Source: Cellulosimicrobium terreum
GTDB lineage: Bacteria; Actinomycetota; Actinomycetes; Actinomycetales; Cellulomonadaceae
DNA: 64,000 nt
Assembly (NCBI GenBank): GCA_014803435.1
Contig: JACYFD010000003.1
Span: 124,001 to 188,000, forward strand
Direction of reading: 5' to 3'
Part shown: positions 9,360 through 19,740 of the stretch, piece by piece
Position numbering within the stretch: the stretch's first letter is position 1
Layout of the letters: every line of letters starts with the position of its first letter
Translations under genes and position numbers: made by a program
Notes under the pieces: model-generated
Seen by the model: the letters and a program-made list of their open reading frames with translations, nothing else
Database searches by the model: none
Told to the model about the DNA's origin: nothing

Positions 9360-11519
9360 TCAGACCGTCCGACCGATGGTGGCGTCGTCCGCGAACCCGC
9401 CGGGGGTGGTCTTCTGCACGTGGAGCAGGAACTCCACGTTGGTCTGCGTCTTCTTCAGCTGACCGAGCATGAGCTCGATCGCCTGCTGCTGGTCGAGCGC
9501 CCCGAGAACGCGGCGGAGCTTGTAGACGATGGTGAGCTCGTCCTTCGAGAGCAGCACCTCCTCGCGGCGCGTGCCGGACGCGTTGACGTCCACGGCCGGG
9601 AAGATCCGCTTGTCCGCGAGGTTGCGCGACAGGCGGAGCTCCATGTTCCCCGTGCCCTTGAACTCCTCGAAGATGACCTCGTCCATCTTGGACCCGGTCT
9701 CGACGAGAGCGGACGCGAGGATGGTGAGCGAGCCACCGTTCTCGATGTTGCGGGCCGCTCCGAAGAACCGCTTGGGCGGGTAGAGCGCCGAGGCGTCCAC
9801 ACCACCGGACAGGATGCGGCCCGACGCCGGCGCGGCGAGGTTGTAGGCGCGCGAGAGCCGCGTGAGCGAGTCGAGGAGCACGACGACGTCCTGGCCCAGC
9901 TCCACGAGGCGCTTCGCACGCTCGATGGCGAGCTCGGCGACGATCGTGTGGTCGGACGCGGGGCGGTCGAAGGTGGAGGCGATGATCTCGCCGCGCACCG
10001 TGCGCTCCATGTCGGTGACCTCTTCGGGCCGCTCGTCGACCAGGACGACCATGAGGTGGACCTCAGGGTTGTTGGTCGTGATGGCGTTCGCGATCTGCTG
10101 CATGATGATCGTCTTGCCGGCCTTGGGCGGCGCGACGATGAGGCCGCGCTGGCCCTTGCCGATCGGGGCGACGATGTCGATCACGCGCGGCGTCAGGCGC
10201 GTGGCCTCGGTGTTCTCGAGGCGCAGGCGCTCCTGCGGGTACAGCGGCGTGAGCTTGGAGAAGTCGGGGCGCTCGCGCGCCTCGTCCGGAGCCATGCCGT
10301 TGACGGAGTCGAGCCGGACGAGCGCGTTGAACTTCTGGCGTGCGGTGTTGCCCAGGTTCTCGCCCTCGCGCGGCTGCCGCACGGCACCCGTGATCGCGTC
10401 GCCGCGACGCAGCCCCGACTTCTTGACCTGCCCGAGCGACACGTACACGTCGTTCGAGCCGGGCAGGTAGCCGCTGGTGCGGACGAACGCGTAGTTGTCC
10501 AGGATGTCGAGGATCCCGGCGACGGGGAGCAGGACGTCTTCCTCGTTGACCTCGATGTCGTCGATGTCGGCGAGCTCCGGGTTCTGCCGGGTGCCGCGAC
10601 CGCGCTTGCGATCCCGGCCGCGGTCGCGACCACGGCGCCTGCGTCCGCGCTCGTCGTCGCGGTCAGCGGCCAGGCCGCTCTGACGCTCGCCACGCTGAGC
10701 CTGGTCCGCGCCCTGGCGCTGTCCCTGGTCCCCGCCCTGGCGCTGCTGCCCGCGGGACCTGTCGTCCGAGGCCCCGTCCTTGGCACCGTCGACAGCATCG
10801 GCGCGGTCGGCGCGGTCGGCGCGGTCGTTGCGATCGTTGCGTCGCGCTCCCCGGTCGCCGCCGGAGACCTGGCCCACCGCCGCGGCGGCGCGGGCTGCGC
10901 GGTCGTCGGACGACTCGCCCGAGGACGCGTCGCGCCGTCCACCCTTCTCGCCGAGCGCCTCGGCCACCGCGGCCGCGGCCTCCGAGCGCGCGTCACGCTG
11001 GTTGCGTCCCTGCTCGCGACGGCCGTTCTCCGCGCGGCGGTCGCCGTGCGCGTCGTCGGTGCGCGGGCTCTCGGTCCGCGGGCTCTCGGTCCGCGGGCTC
11101 TCGGTGCGCGAGCCGTCGGTGCGCGCGTCGTCGCTGCGGACCGGGAGGTCGAGGACCGGCGTCGCGCTGCGCTGCTCGCGGCTCGCCGCGGCGGGCGCGT
11201 CCTCCCGCGCCGCCGCCGCGCTGCTCGCGGGCCGGTCGGCACGACGGCTGCGGGTGCGGGCCACGGGCTGCTCCGTGGGCTGCTCCGTGCGCGCGCCGTC
11301 GGTGGCCGGGCGCGCGGGGGCGCCCTGCTCGCCCGTCCGTGCACGGATGACGTCCACGAGATCGCTCTTGCGCATCTTGGACGTGCCCTTCACGCCGAGC
11401 TGGCCCGCGAGGGCCTGGAGCTCGGGCAGGCGCAGCGTGGAGAGCGCGCCGTTCCGGGCGTTCCCGCCGGTCGCGCCCGTGTCGGCGCTACTCGTGGCGG
11501 TGTTGATGGTGTCTGTCAC
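9360..11519 (-). CDS. rho: transcription termination factor Rho
   Basis: Rho is the hexameric RNA helicase that ends transcription at many sites. The N-terminal Rho-N domain ([15 protein letters not shown]) is followed by about 250 residues rich in Arg, Asp, Gly, Gln and Ala, the insert typical of high-GC Gram-positives. Then come the cold-shock-like RNA-binding domain and the ATPase with [11 protein letters not shown] prefer the GTG at 11519, preceded by GGGGGAAGGG, over an ATG at 11549 that would add 10 residues. The insert includes SPRTE repeats encoded by 15-base tandem copies. The gene has a long leader of about 250 bases. Confidence 0.95.
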   Translation of the reverse strand: MTDTINTATSSADTGATGGNARNGALSTLRLPELQALAGQLGVKGTSKMRKSDLVDVIRARTGEQGAPARPATDGARTEQPTEQPVARTRSRRADRPASSAAAAREDAPAAASREQRSATPVLDLPVRSDDARTDGSRTESPRTESPRTESPRTDDAHGDRRAENGRREQGRNQRDARSEAAAAVAEALGEKGGRRDASSGESSDDRAARAAAAVGQVSGGDRGARRNDRNDRADRADRADAVDGAKDGASDDRSRGQQRQGGDQGQRQGADQAQRGERQSGLAADRDDERGRRRRGRDRGRDRKRGRGTRQNPELADIDDIEVNEEDVLLPVAGILDILDNYAFVRTSGYLPGSNDVYVSLGQVKKSGLRRGDAITGAVRQPREGENLGNTARQKFNALVRLDSVNGMAPDEARERPDFSKLTPLYPQERLRLENTEATRLTPRVIDIVAPIGKGQRGLIVAPPKAGKTIIMQQIANAITTNNPEVHLMVVLVDERPEEVTDMERTVRGEIIASTFDRPASDHTIVAELAIERAKRLVELGQDVVVLLDSLTRLSRAYNLAAPASGRILSGGVDASALYPPKRFFGAARNIENGGSLTILASALVETGSKMDEVIFEEFKGTGNMELRLSRNLADKRIFPAVDVNASGTRREEVLLSKDELTIVYKLRRVLGALDQQQAIELMLGQLKKTQTNVEFLLHVQKTTPGGFADDATIGRTV
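11062..11121 (-). repeat. 15-base tandem repeat inside rho
   Basis: Four head-to-tail copies of a 15-base unit (CGCGGGCTCTCGGTC; the third differs by one base, the fourth is more diverged) lie in the rho insert and encode repeated SPRTE-like pentapeptides. The copy number is likely to vary between strains. It stays in frame, so it changes only the length of the disordered insert. Confidence 0.75.
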
Positions 11520-11772
11520 GAAGGACCCTTCCCCCTCGTTTGCGCCCACCTCTCAGAGGGTGGGCCGCGGGTGGTCGACGCCCGGCGCCTGACGGCCGGT
11601 GCGCAGATCAGCCGTGCGTCAGTGGTACGACGACGTCAGCTGACGTTGGGCTGGATTGACCTTCTCGCGAATGTTCCTCGTGTCGGATGCGACGAGCAGC
11701 AGCGCCGGTTTGACGACGCACTGCCTTGCGCATGCACGCACGGGAACTGGATCGAAGGCCGTTCGCAGTCTA
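11520..11772 (-). promoter_or_regulatory. long leader and promoter region of rho
   Basis: This 253-base gap lies between the thrB stop and the preferred rho start. A TAGACT box (-10 like, TAnnnT) sits just at the thrB end, near 11771-11776, reading toward rho, which would give a leader of roughly 240 bases. A 41-codon open frame runs from an ATG at 11733 and has no recognisable homology. Rho genes are often autoregulated through their leaders, so attenuation is possible, but I see no defined riboswitch. Confidence 0.35.
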
Positions 11773-12720
11773 TCACCGGCGCTCCGTGCCACCGAACGTC
11801 CGGGCCAGCACGCCCCGCGTGTCGATCTCGACCGGACGCACCTCCCAGTCGGGCGTCCCGTCGACGAGGGCGGCGGCCTCCACGCGGACCCGCTCCACGT
11901 CCGCGACGTCCGCCAGGACGAGCACGGTCGGCCCCGCACCGGAGACGGTCGCCGCGAGGCCCACCGCACGCAGCGCCTGCACGAGCTCGAACGTCGTCGG
12001 CATCACGTCCGCCCGGTACGCCTGGTGGAGCCGGTCCTCGGTGGCCTCCAGGAGCAGCTCGGGCCGGCGCGAGAGCGCCTCGACCAGGAGCGCGGCGCGG
12101 CCCGCGTTGAACGCGGCGTCCGCGTGCGGGACCCGCGGGGGCAGGACGCCGCGCGCGTGGCTCGTCGCGAGCCGCGTCGACGGCACCAGCACGGTCGCGC
12201 GGACGTCGGGATGGACCTCGATGCGCACCGCGCGCGCGCCGCGGTCGGGCGCGCCGCCCTCCCACGCGACCGTCGCGCCGCCGAGGATCGCGGGCGCCGC
12301 GTTGTCAGGGTGCCCCTCGAGGTCGCTCGCGATCCGGAGCGAGGCCGCGTCGTCGAGCACCGACGGGTCCGCCACGAGGGCACGTGCCGCCGTGATCCCG
12401 GCGACGACGGCGGCGGCGGACGACCCGAGACCGCGACCGTGCGGGATGCGGTTGACGCACGACAGGTGCAGCCCGGTCTCCGGTGCGCCAGCCGCGTCCA
12501 GCGCAGCACGCAGCGCACGCACGACCAGGTGCGACGCGTCGGTGGGCACCTCGCCGGCGCCCTCCCCCGCGACGTCGACCACGACGTCGTCGCTCGCGAG
12601 CGCCCGCACCTCGAGCTCGTCGTACAGCGCCAGGGCGAGCCCCAGCGCGTCGAAGCCCGGCCCGAGGTTCGCGCTCGTCGCAGGAACCCGGACGTGGACG
12701 TGGTCCGCCCCGAGCTGCAT
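11773..12720 (-). CDS. thrB: homoserine kinase
   Basis: ThrB phosphorylates homoserine with ATP, the step before threonine synthase. It is a GHMP kinase of 315 residues: VPATSANLGPGFDALG near the start, the ATP-binding loop PHGRGLGSSAA at residues 93-103, and the C-terminal SGAGPTVLVL motif. The ATG at 12720 overlaps the thrC stop (TGATG). A much longer frame in the same phase is an upstream artefact. The order hom-thrC-thrB on one strand makes a complete homoserine-to-threonine operon. Confidence 0.97.
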   Translation of the reverse strand: MQLGADHVHVRVPATSANLGPGFDALGLALALYDELEVRALASDDVVVDVAGEGAGEVPTDASHLVVRALRAALDAAGAPETGLHLSCVNRIPHGRGLGSSAAAVVAGITAARALVADPSVLDDAASLRIASDLEGHPDNAAPAILGGATVAWEGGAPDRGARAVRIEVHPDVRATVLVPSTRLATSHARGVLPPRVPHADAAFNAGRAALLVEALSRRPELLLEATEDRLHQAYRADVMPTTFELVQALRAVGLAATVSGAGPTVLVLADVADVERVRVEAAALVDGTPDWEVRPVEIDTRGVLARTFGGTERR

Positions 12721-13841
12721 CAGTCGAGCCCGAGCGCGTCCGCGATGGAGACGACGTCCGCGCCGACGCGCAGGGGCTCGACGTCCGTGCCGTCGAGCGT
12801 GCGCAAGGCCCACTGCGGGTCCTTGAGACCGTGCCCGGTGACCGTGATCGTGATGCGCGCACCGGCGGGGACGAGCCCGCGCTCCGCGCGAGCCAGGACC
12901 CCGGCGACACCGGCGGCGGACGCCGGCTCGACGAAGACCCCGACCTCGCTCGACAGGATGCGGTGCGCGGCGAGGATCTGCTCGTCGGTCACGGCCTCGA
13001 TGACGCCGCCCGAGTCGTCGCGCGCGGCGATCGCGAGCTCCCAGGAGGCCGGGTTGCCGATGCGGATCGCCGTCGCGATCGTCTCGGGCTCGGTGATGGG
13101 GTGACCTGCGACGATGGGGGCGGCGCCGGCCGCCTGGAAGCCCCACATCTGCGGCACACGCGTCGCGACCGCCGCCAGGCCCTCGCCCGGGTGACCCGGT
13201 GCGCCCTGCCCGGCGTACTCGCGGAAGCCCTTCCAGTACGCGGTGATGTTCCCCGCGTTGCCCACCGGCAGCGCGTGGATGTCCGGGGCGTCGCCCAGCA
13301 CGTCGACGATCTCGAACGCGCCGGTCTTCTGCCCCTCGATGCGGTCGGGGTTCACGGAGTTGACGAGCTCGATGGGGTGCGTCTCCGCGAGCTTGCGTGC
13401 CGCGACGAGGCAGTCGTCGAAGTTGCCGTCGACCTGCAGCAGGCGCGCGCCGTGCGCGATCGCCTGGCTGAGCTTGCCCATCGCGATCTTGCCGTCCGGC
13501 ACCAGCACCGCGCAGAGCATGCCCGCGCGCGTCGCGTACGCGGCGGCGGACGCCGACGTGTTGCCGGTGGAGGCGCACACGACGGCCTTCGCGCCGCGAC
13601 CGGCGGCCGCGGAGATCGCCGTCGTCATGCCGCGGTCCTTGAACGAACCCGTCGGGTTCATCCCCTCGACCTTGACGAAGACCTGCGCACCGGTCCGCTC
13701 CGAGAGCGCGGGCGCCTCGACGAGCGGGGTCCCGCCCTCGCCCAGCGTGACGACCCGCTCGCTCACGTGCGCGGGAAGACGGTCGGCGTACTCGGGGACG
13801 ACGCCCCTCCACTGCTGGGCCTTCTGGCCGGCCATCGTCAT
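12720..13841 (-). CDS. thrC: threonine synthase
   Basis: ThrC is a pyridoxal-phosphate enzyme that converts O-phosphohomoserine to threonine. The cofactor lysine is Lys68 in GSFKDRGM, and the phosphate-binding stretch [13 protein letters not shown] follows. At 373 residues it is the short class seen in actinobacteria. It starts at the ATG at 13841, overlapping the hom stop (ATGA); a second ATG six bases in, giving MAGQKAQQW, is also possible. A diffusible product and kinase gene follow directly, so flux from homoserine is co-regulated. Confidence 0.97.
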   Translation of the reverse strand: MTMAGQKAQQWRGVVPEYADRLPAHVSERVVTLGEGGTPLVEAPALSERTGAQVFVKVEGMNPTGSFKDRGMTTAISAAAGRGAKAVVCASTGNTSASAAAYATRAGMLCAVLVPDGKIAMGKLSQAIAHGARLLQVDGNFDDCLVAARKLAETHPIELVNSVNPDRIEGQKTGAFEIVDVLGDAPDIHALPVGNAGNITAYWKGFREYAGQGAPGHPGEGLAAVATRVPQMWGFQAAGAAPIVAGHPITEPETIATAIRIGNPASWELAIAARDDSGGVIEAVTDEQILAAHRILSSEVGVFVEPASAAGVAGVLARAERGLVPAGARITITVTGHGLKDPQWALRTLDGTDVEPLRVGADVVSIADALGLD

Positions 13842-15190
13842 GCTCCTTCGACTCTCAGGACGGACGTGATCGTACGGACCGGTTCGAGCCGCGCGACGGC
13901 CTCGACCGTCGCCGCCAGCGCGGACTCGGGCGCGGTGTGGGTGGTGATGACGAGCTGGGCGACGCCGTCGGCCGTCGTGGGAGTCCCCTCGGCAGCCTCG
14001 GCCTCCGGCGCGCTCGGCTGACGGACGGCCTCGATCGACACGCCGTGCTCGGCGAGGACGCGGGCGACCTGTGCGAGGACGCCCGGGCGGTCGTCCACGT
14101 CGAGGCGGACCTGGTACCGCGTCGACGCGGCGCTCGGCGGCAGGATCGTCAGGTCGGCGTATGTGGACTCCTCAGGGCCCTTGCCGCCGAGCACCCGGTG
14201 CCGGGCCGCGGACACGACGTCGCCGAGGACTGCGGAAGCCGTCGGTGCGCCGCCCGCGCCCCGGCCGTAGAACATGAGCTCGCCCGCGGACTCGGCCTCC
14301 ACGAACACGGCGTTGAACGACCCGCGCACGTTCGCGAGCGGGTGCGCCGCCGGGACGAGCGACGGGTGGACCCGCACCGACACCCCGCCGGCGGAGTGCT
14401 CGGCCCCCTCGCGCAGCTCGGCGATCGCCAGCAGCTTGATGACGTGCCCGGTCTGCGCCGCCCAGGCGACGTCGTCGGCAGTGACGGACATGATCCCCTC
14501 GCGCGCGACGTCGTCGATCGACACGCGGGTGTGGAACGCGAGGCTGGCGAGGATCGCGGCCTTCGCCGCGGCGTCGTACCCCTCGACGTCGGCCGTCGGG
14601 TCGGCCTCGGCGAACCCCAGGTCCTGGGCTTCCTGGACCGCCTCCGCAAGACCCAGGCCCGTCGTCGTCATCCGGTCGAGCACGTAGTTCGTCGTGCCGT
14701 TGACGATGCCCAGCACGCGCCGCACGTGGTCGCCGGCGAGCGACTCACGGACCGGACGGACGATGGGGATGGCGCCCGCGACGGCGGCCTCGAAGTAGAT
14801 GTCGACGCCGGCGGAGTCGGCGGCCCTGTAGAGCGTGGGGCCGTCCTCGGCGAGAAGCGCCTTGTTCGCCGTGACGACGGCGGCGCCGGACGCGATCGCG
14901 CGGAGCAGGAGCGAGCGGGCCGGCTCGATGCCGCCCATGACCTCGACGACGATGTCCGCACGCTCGACGAGCGACTCGGCGTCCTCCGTGAGCAGCGCCC
15001 GGTCGATCGCCGCGTCGCGCGGCGCCGACGCGTCGCGGACCGCGATGCCGACGAGCTCGAGGGGCGAGCCCGCGCGCGACGCGAGGTCCGCGGCGTCGTG
15101 CGTCAGGAGGCGCGCCACCTGGGTTCCGACCACCCCGCAGCCGAGCAGCGCGACGCGCAGCGGACGGGTTGCGGGAGGCGTGACGGGCAC
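13838..15190 (-). CDS. hom: homoserine dehydrogenase with ACT domain
   Basis: Hom reduces aspartate semialdehyde to homoserine with NAD(P)H. The N-terminal Rossmann fold carries [11 protein letters not shown] near residue 15, then [12 protein letters not shown] and the catalytic-domain [11 protein letters not shown]. The C-terminal 90 residues form an ACT domain, the usual site of threonine feedback control. I start at the GTG at 15190 because AGGAAGG lies six bases upstream, giving 450 residues; a longer frame would add 53 residues of low-complexity sequence. It heads the hom-thrC-thrB operon. Confidence 0.96.
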   Translation of the reverse strand: MPVTPPATRPLRVALLGCGVVGTQVARLLTHDAADLASRAGSPLELVGIAVRDASAPRDAAIDRALLTEDAESLVERADIVVEVMGGIEPARSLLLRAIASGAAVVTANKALLAEDGPTLYRAADSAGVDIYFEAAVAGAIPIVRPVRESLAGDHVRRVLGIVNGTTNYVLDRMTTTGLGLAEAVQEAQDLGFAEADPTADVEGYDAAAKAAILASLAFHTRVSIDDVAREGIMSVTADDVAWAAQTGHVIKLLAIAELREGAEHSAGGVSVRVHPSLVPAAHPLANVRGSFNAVFVEAESAGELMFYGRGAGGAPTASAVLGDVVSAARHRVLGGKGPEESTYADLTILPPSAASTRYQVRLDVDDRPGVLAQVARVLAEHGVSIEAVRQPSAPEAEAAEGTPTTADGVAQLVITTHTAPESALAATVEAVARLEPVRTITSVLRVEGA

Positions 15191-15298
15191 GGCGGACCTT
15201 CCTTGCGTGGGGTGGTGCGGGGTCGTCCCGCGGGTGTCGCCGACGTCCGGGTGCGCAGGCACGACGACGCGGACGACGGTGGGCGGGATCGCAGGGTC

Positions 15299-15304
15299 AG
15301 GATA
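15299..15304 (-). promoter_or_regulatory. possible -10 element of the hom-thrC-thrB operon
   Basis: TATCCT on the minus strand fits the TAnnnT -10 consensus and lies in the 180-base gap between lysA and hom. It would give a leader of about 100 bases. No convincing -35 is visible. The rest of the gap shows no hairpin or leader peptide that I can support. Confidence 0.35.
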
Positions 15305-15370
15305 CTGGCCGGGCACGGCGCGACCCGACGGCGCCCAGGGTGTGGGCACGGGCCGCTCGCCCGCGCCCGC

Positions 15371-16750
15371 TCACCCCTGGTCGAGCGCGAGGAGGTCGTC
15401 CTCCGTCTCGCGCCGGACCAGCACGCGGGCGGCGCCGTCCGCGACCGCGACGACGGGGGGTCTCGTCAGGAGGTTGTAGTTCGACGCCATCGAGCGCCCG
15501 TACGCGCCCGTCGCCGCGACGGCGAGGAGGTCACCGGCACGGACGTCACCGGGGAGCATCACCTCGTGCACGACGATGTCGCCGCTCTCGCAGTGCTTGC
15601 CCACGACGCGCGCGAGCACGGGCTCGGCGGCCGAGGACCGGCCGACGACCTCCGCGTGGTACTGCGCGCCGTACAGCGCGGGGCGGATGTTGTCGCTCAT
15701 GCCGCCGTCGACCGACACGTACGTACGCACTCGGCCGTCCTCGAGGGTCACGGGCTTGACCGTGCCGACCGTGTAGAGCGTCAGCCCGGCGGGCCCGACG
15801 ATGGCACGGCCGGGCTCGATCGAGAAGCGCGGCAGCGGTGTGCCGAGGCGGGCCGAGACCGCGTCGACCGCCGCGGCGACGTCCTTCGCGACGCGCTCGG
15901 GGTCGAGCGCGACCTCACCGGGCAGGTACGCGATGCCGTAGCCGCCGCCGACGTCGACCTCGTCGACGAGCACGCCCGTGCGGGCCGCGAGGTCGGCCCG
16001 GAGCTCGAGCACCGCGCGCGCGGCGACCTCGAAGCCCGTCGGGTCGAGGATCTGGGACCCGATGTGCGAGTGGATCCCGAGCAGGTGCAGCTCGGGGCGG
16101 CGGACGACCTCGAGCAGCGCGGTCATGGCCGGGGAGTCCGCGCCGGACCGCGGCGAGACGATCGACAGGCCGAACTTCTGGTCCTCGTGCGCGGTCGAGA
16201 TGTACTCGTGCCCGCCCGCGTGGACGCCGGTCGTGACCCGCACCATCACCGGGGCGACGACTCCCCGGGCCCGGGCGGCCGCGGCGACGCGCTCCACCTC
16301 GACGAGGGAGTCGACGATGATGCGTCCCACGCCGACCTCGAGGGCGCGGTCGATCTCCGCGTCCGACTTGTTGTTCCCGTGCAGCCCGATCTCGGCGCCC
16401 GGGACGCCCGCGCGCAGCGCGACCGCGAGCTCGCCGCCGGAGGCGGTGTCGACGCGCAGGCCTTCCTCGCGCGCCCAGCGCGCCACCGCGACGGTGAGGA
16501 GGGCCTTGCCCGCGTAGTAGACGTCGACGTCGCTCCCGACGGCGCGGAACGCGGTCTCGAACGCCGTGCGGTAGGCGCGGGCGCGGGTGCGGAAGTCCGC
16601 CTCGTCGAGCACGTAGACGGGCGTGCCGACCTGTGCGGCGAGGCCGTGGAGATCGACACCCGCGACCTCGACCACGCCGTCCTCGCGGCGGCGCACGCCG
16701 CGCGACCAGGGCTCACCCGGGTACCGGGCGTCCCCGTCGCTCGCGCTCAC
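15371..16750 (-). CDS. lysA: diaminopimelate decarboxylase
   Basis: LysA decarboxylates meso-diaminopimelate to lysine using pyridoxal phosphate. It is a fold-type III enzyme of 459 residues: the cofactor lysine is Lys82 in YYAGKALLT, followed by [34 protein letters not shown] and the active-site CESGD from the partner subunit. The GTG at 16750 overlaps the stop of argS (GTGA). The argS-lysA-hom-thrC-thrB order is a classic actinobacterial arrangement that joins lysine and threonine synthesis. Confidence 0.97.
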   Translation of the reverse strand: MSASDGDARYPGEPWSRGVRRREDGVVEVAGVDLHGLAAQVGTPVYVLDEADFRTRARAYRTAFETAFRAVGSDVDVYYAGKALLTVAVARWAREEGLRVDTASGGELAVALRAGVPGAEIGLHGNNKSDAEIDRALEVGVGRIIVDSLVEVERVAAAARARGVVAPVMVRVTTGVHAGGHEYISTAHEDQKFGLSIVSPRSGADSPAMTALLEVVRRPELHLLGIHSHIGSQILDPTGFEVAARAVLELRADLAARTGVLVDEVDVGGGYGIAYLPGEVALDPERVAKDVAAAVDAVSARLGTPLPRFSIEPGRAIVGPAGLTLYTVGTVKPVTLEDGRVRTYVSVDGGMSDNIRPALYGAQYHAEVVGRSSAAEPVLARVVGKHCESGDIVVHEVMLPGDVRAGDLLAVAATGAYGRSMASNYNLLTRPPVVAVADGAARVLVRRETEDDLLALDQG

Positions 16751-18432
16751 ATGCGCTCCGGCGCGGACACGCCGAGCAGCCCGAGGCCGTTGACGAGGAC
16801 CTGCCGCACGGCGTCGTTGAGCCACAGGCGCGTCCGGTGGACGTCCTCGACGGACTCGTCGGGGTACGGCAGGACGCGGCGGTCCTTCTGCTGGTACCAC
16901 GTGTGGTAGTCGCCGGCCAGCGCCTCGAGGTAGCGCGCGACACGGTGCGGCTCGCGCAGCTCCGCGGCCTGGGCGACGATCCGCGGGTACTCCGTCAGGC
17001 GACCGATCAGCGCCGCCTCGGTCGGGTGGTCGAGCAGGCCGGGGTCGAACCCGTCGGCGCGGGCGACGCCGCGGTCCGCGGCGTTGCGGTCCACCGCGGA
17101 CGTGCGCGAGTGCGCGTACTGCACGTAGTACACGGGGTTCTCGTTCGTGGCCCGCGCGAGGAGGTCGAGGTCGAGGTCGATGCTCGAGTCCGCGGAGGAG
17201 CGCGCGAGCGAGTAGCGTGCCGCGTCGACGCCGACCGCGCCGACGAGGTCGTCGATCGTCAGGACCGTCCCCGCCCGCTTGGACATGCGCACGGGCGACC
17301 CGTCCTTGACGAGGTTGACGAGCTGGCCGATGAGGATCTGCAGGTTCTTGCCCGGCACGTCGCCGAACGCCGCGCACACGGCCATCATCCGCCCGACGTA
17401 CCCGTGGTGGTCGGCACCGAGCATGATGATGACCTCGTCGAAGCCGCGCTCACGCTTGTCGAGGTAGTACGCGATGTCGCCGGCGATGTAGGCGGCCTCG
17501 CCGTCGGACTTGATGACGACACGGTCCTTGTCGTCGCCGTAGTCCGTCGTGCGCAGCCACGTCGCGCCGTCCTTATCGAACACCTGGCCCTCGGCCCGCA
17601 GCCGCGCGACGGCGCGCTCCACCGCACCCGACTCGTGCAGCGAGTCCTCGTGGAAGTAGACGTCGAAGTCCACGCCGAAGTCGTGCAGCGACGTCCGGAT
17701 CTCGGTGAACATCCGCTCGACGCCGCGAGCGCGGAACGCCTCCTGCGCCTGCGCGTCGGGCAGCGTGCGCGGGTCGGGGTCGCCCGCGGCGATCGCGTCG
17801 GCGATCACGGCGTCGGCGATCTCGGTGACGTACTCGCCGCCGTACCCGTCCTCCGGCGCGGCCTCGCCGCGCGCACGAGCGAGGAGCGAGCGCGAGAACC
17901 GGTCGATCTGCGCGCCGTGGTCGTTGAAGTAGTACTCGCGGGCGACCTCCGCGCCGCTCGCCTCGAGCACCCGGGCGAGCGAGTCGCCCACGGCCGCCCA
18001 GCGGACGCCGCCGATGTGGATGGGACCCGTCGGGTTCGCGGAGACGAACTCGAGGTTGACGCGCTTGCCGGCCTCGGACGAGCCCCGGCCGTACGCCGGT
18101 CCCGCCTCGACGACCGTGCGCGCGAGCTCGCCCGCGGCCGCGGCGTCGAGCGTGATGTTGAGGAAGCCCGGACCGGCGACCTCCACGGCCCTGACACCCG
18201 GTGTCGCGGCGAGACGCGTCGCGAGGTCCTCGGCGAGGGCGCGCGGCGTCGTGCCCGCCTTCTTCGCGAGCTGCAGCGCGACGTTCGTCGCCCAGTCACC
18301 GTGCTCCCGCTGACGGGGTCGCTCCACGTGGACGCGCTCGGGGACCGCGGTGGGGTCCAGGGCGAGAGTGCCGTCGGCGACGGCCGCGGCGAGGGCAGCG
18401 CTCAGCGCTTCGGAGAGCTCGTCAGGGGTCAC
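16747..18432 (-). CDS. argS: arginyl-tRNA synthetase
   Basis: ArgS charges tRNA-Arg. The 561 residues include the N-terminal additional domain, the HIGH-like signature [12 protein letters not shown], the KMSKS-like VRMSKRAG, and the C-terminal anticodon-binding helical domain (DALB). The HIGG form of the first signature is usual in this class. It starts at the ATG at 18432 and overlaps lysA by four bases. A tRNA-Arg gene lies 115 bases upstream in the opposite direction, so enzyme and substrate are encoded side by side. Confidence 0.97.
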   Translation of the reverse strand: MTPDELSEALSAALAAAVADGTLALDPTAVPERVHVERPRQREHGDWATNVALQLAKKAGTTPRALAEDLATRLAATPGVRAVEVAGPGFLNITLDAAAAGELARTVVEAGPAYGRGSSEAGKRVNLEFVSANPTGPIHIGGVRWAAVGDSLARVLEASGAEVAREYYFNDHGAQIDRFSRSLLARARGEAAPEDGYGGEYVTEIADAVIADAIAAGDPDPRTLPDAQAQEAFRARGVERMFTEIRTSLHDFGVDFDVYFHEDSLHESGAVERAVARLRAEGQVFDKDGATWLRTTDYGDDKDRVVIKSDGEAAYIAGDIAYYLDKRERGFDEVIIMLGADHHGYVGRMMAVCAAFGDVPGKNLQILIGQLVNLVKDGSPVRMSKRAGTVLTIDDLVGAVGVDAARYSLARSSADSSIDLDLDLLARATNENPVYYVQYAHSRTSAVDRNAADRGVARADGFDPGLLDHPTEAALIGRLTEYPRIVAQAAELREPHRVARYLEALAGDYHTWYQQKDRRVLPYPDESVEDVHRTRLWLNDAVRQVLVNGLGLLGVSAPERM

Positions 18433-18546
18433 CGGGCGATTCTACCGATGCGCCGGAGGGGGTGACCGCACCGCGGCGGAGGGCTCCGACCACGGGCTTC
18501 GTGCTGGTAGTCTCGTGCACCGTGCACGGCTCAGAGCCGTGCGCCC

Positions 18547-18619
18547 GCCCTCGTAGCTCAGTGGATAGAGCGTCTGCCTCCGGAGCAGAAGGTCGTAGGT
18601 TCGAATCCTATCGAGGGCA
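18547..18619 (+). tRNA. tRNA-Arg (anticodon CCG)
   Basis: A 73-base cloverleaf is complete. The acceptor arms GCCCTCG (18547-18553) and CGAGGGC (18612-18618) pair fully, with discriminator A at 18619. The D-arm includes TAGCTCAGTGGATAGAGC. The anticodon stem TCTGC/GCAGA encloses the loop CTCCGGA, so the anticodon at 18580-18582 is CCG, reading CGG. The T-arm has GGTTCGAATCC. CCA is not encoded. Confidence 0.97.
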
Positions 18620-18741
18620 CCTGCCTGTCCGACGCCCTCGCGGGCGACGAAGCCCCGCCCACGCGTCGCCGCGATGCCGGCACCGTTGCGCTGGGGGCGG
18701 AAACGCGGGCCGTGGGCCTGCTCACCGACCTACCATCCAGC

Positions 18742-19122
18742 ATGGTCACGAACGACTCTCCGTCGGCACACCTCTCCGACGCGCCGGCGCCCTCCACTGC
18801 CGGAGGAGCCCCCGCGCCGACGCGGGGAGAACGTGACCCCTTGTGGAGACAGGTGCTCGGCGACCACCTGCGATCGCTCCGCCACGACCGGGGCGAGACG
18901 CTGACCCAGACGGCGGACCGCGCCGGGGTCTCACCGCAGTACCTCTCCGAGATGGAGCGCGGTGTCAAGGAGCCGTCCAGCGAGATGATCGCCGCGGTCG
19001 CCGGCGCGCTGGATGCCACCCTGATCGATCTCACGCTCGGTGTCGCCGAGAGCCTGCGCTCGTCCCGGGGCGCCGGCGCGCGGGGCGCGACCTGCCAGGT
19101 CTCCTACGCCCTGGCGGCGTAG
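18742..19122 (+). CDS. popR: ClgR/PopR-like Xre-family regulator with ssrA-like C-terminus
   Basis: This is a single helix-turn-helix protein of about 126 residues. The HTH lies in LRSLRHDRGETLTQTADRAG and VSPQYLSEMERGVKEPSSE, the signature of the actinobacterial Clp-gene activators ClgR and PopR. The last five residues are YALAA, the same as the end of the ssrA degradation tag. PopR and ClgR in Streptomyces are degraded by ClpP through terminal alanines. The gene converges on two clpP genes, with 15 bases between stops. The start is the ATG at 18742; a GTG at 18712 is possible, and neither has a clear ribosome site. The popR name rests on context and the nearby box. Confidence 0.8.
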   Translation: MVTNDSPSAHLSDAPAPSTAGGAPAPTRGERDPLWRQVLGDHLRSLRHDRGETLTQTADRAGVSPQYLSEMERGVKEPSSEMIAAVAGALDATLIDLTLGVAESLRSSRGAGARGATCQVSYALAA

Positions 19123-19137
19123 GAGCGGAGCGCGCGC

Positions 19138-19740
19138 TCATGCGCCTCCGGCACTGCGCTCCTCGATCACGTGGTCGAGGAGACCGTAGTCCCGCGCGGC
19201 CGAGGCGGTGAAGACACGGTCACGATCCGTGTCGGCGCGGAGCGTCTCGACCGCCTGACCGGTGTGCCGGGAGAGGATGTCCTCCATGTCCGCGCGGACG
19301 CGGACGACCTCGTCGGCCTGCAGGATGAGGTCCGGGACGGTCCCGCGGCCCTGCGCGGCCGGTTGGTGCAGGACGACGCGCGCGTGCGGGAGCGCGGACC
19401 GCTTGCCCTCGGCACCGGCCGCCAGCAGGACCGCACCGACCGCGACGGCCTGCCCGACGCAGGTCGTCGCCACCTGCGGCCGGATGTAGCGCACGGTGTC
19501 GTAGATCGCGAGCATCGCGCTCGGGTCGCCGCCCTCGCAGTTGATGTAGAGCTGGATCTCTCGGTCCGGGTTGTCCGACTCCAGATGGAGCAGCTGCGCG
19601 ACGAGCGCGTTCGCCACACCGGCGTCGATGCCGGTCCCGAGGTAGATGATCCGCTCCGTGAGCAGCTGCGAGTAGACGTCCATGACCCGTTCACCGCGAG
19701 GGTGCTGCACGATGACGCTCGGGATCGTGTAGGTGCTCAT
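19138..19740 (-). CDS. ClpP-family protease subunit with Ser-to-Ala at the active site
   Basis: The 200-residue protein has the complete ClpP fold: the oxyanion strip NCEGGDPSAMLAIYD, the serine loop CVGQAVAVGAVLLAAG, VVLHQPAAQG with His125, and Asp170 in RADTDRDR. The serine of the usual GQAASxGA loop is replaced by Ala100 (codon GCG at 19441-19443), so this subunit cannot cleave peptides by the normal mechanism. Everything else is well kept, which argues against decay. It overlaps the upstream clpP by four bases and probably forms mixed rings with that subunit, as actinobacterial ClpP pairs do. It resembles the second gene of clpP3-clpP4. Confidence 0.92.
   Translation of the reverse strand: MSTYTIPSVIVQHPRGERVMDVYSQLLTERIIYLGTGIDAGVANALVAQLLHLESDNPDREIQLYINCEGGDPSAMLAIYDTVRYIRPQVATTCVGQAVAVGAVLLAAGAEGKRSALPHARVVLHQPAAQGRGTVPDLILQADEVVRVRADMEDILSRHTGQAVETLRADTDRDRVFTASAARDYGLLDHVIEERSAGGA

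Noticed and set aside
11611-11733. 41-codon frame in the rho leader as a real gene
   Set aside because: It has no recognised relative and no clear ribosome site. It is mentioned only as part of the leader.
9249-12110. Plus-strand open frame of 953 codons opposite rho
   Set aside because: It is a shadow of the rho frame; the low-complexity Rho insert makes it especially long.
18689-18699. ClgR-type site CGCT-N4-GCG upstream of the popR-like gene
   Set aside because: The match is short and such strings are frequent in GC-rich DNA. Without a search I cannot separate it from chance.
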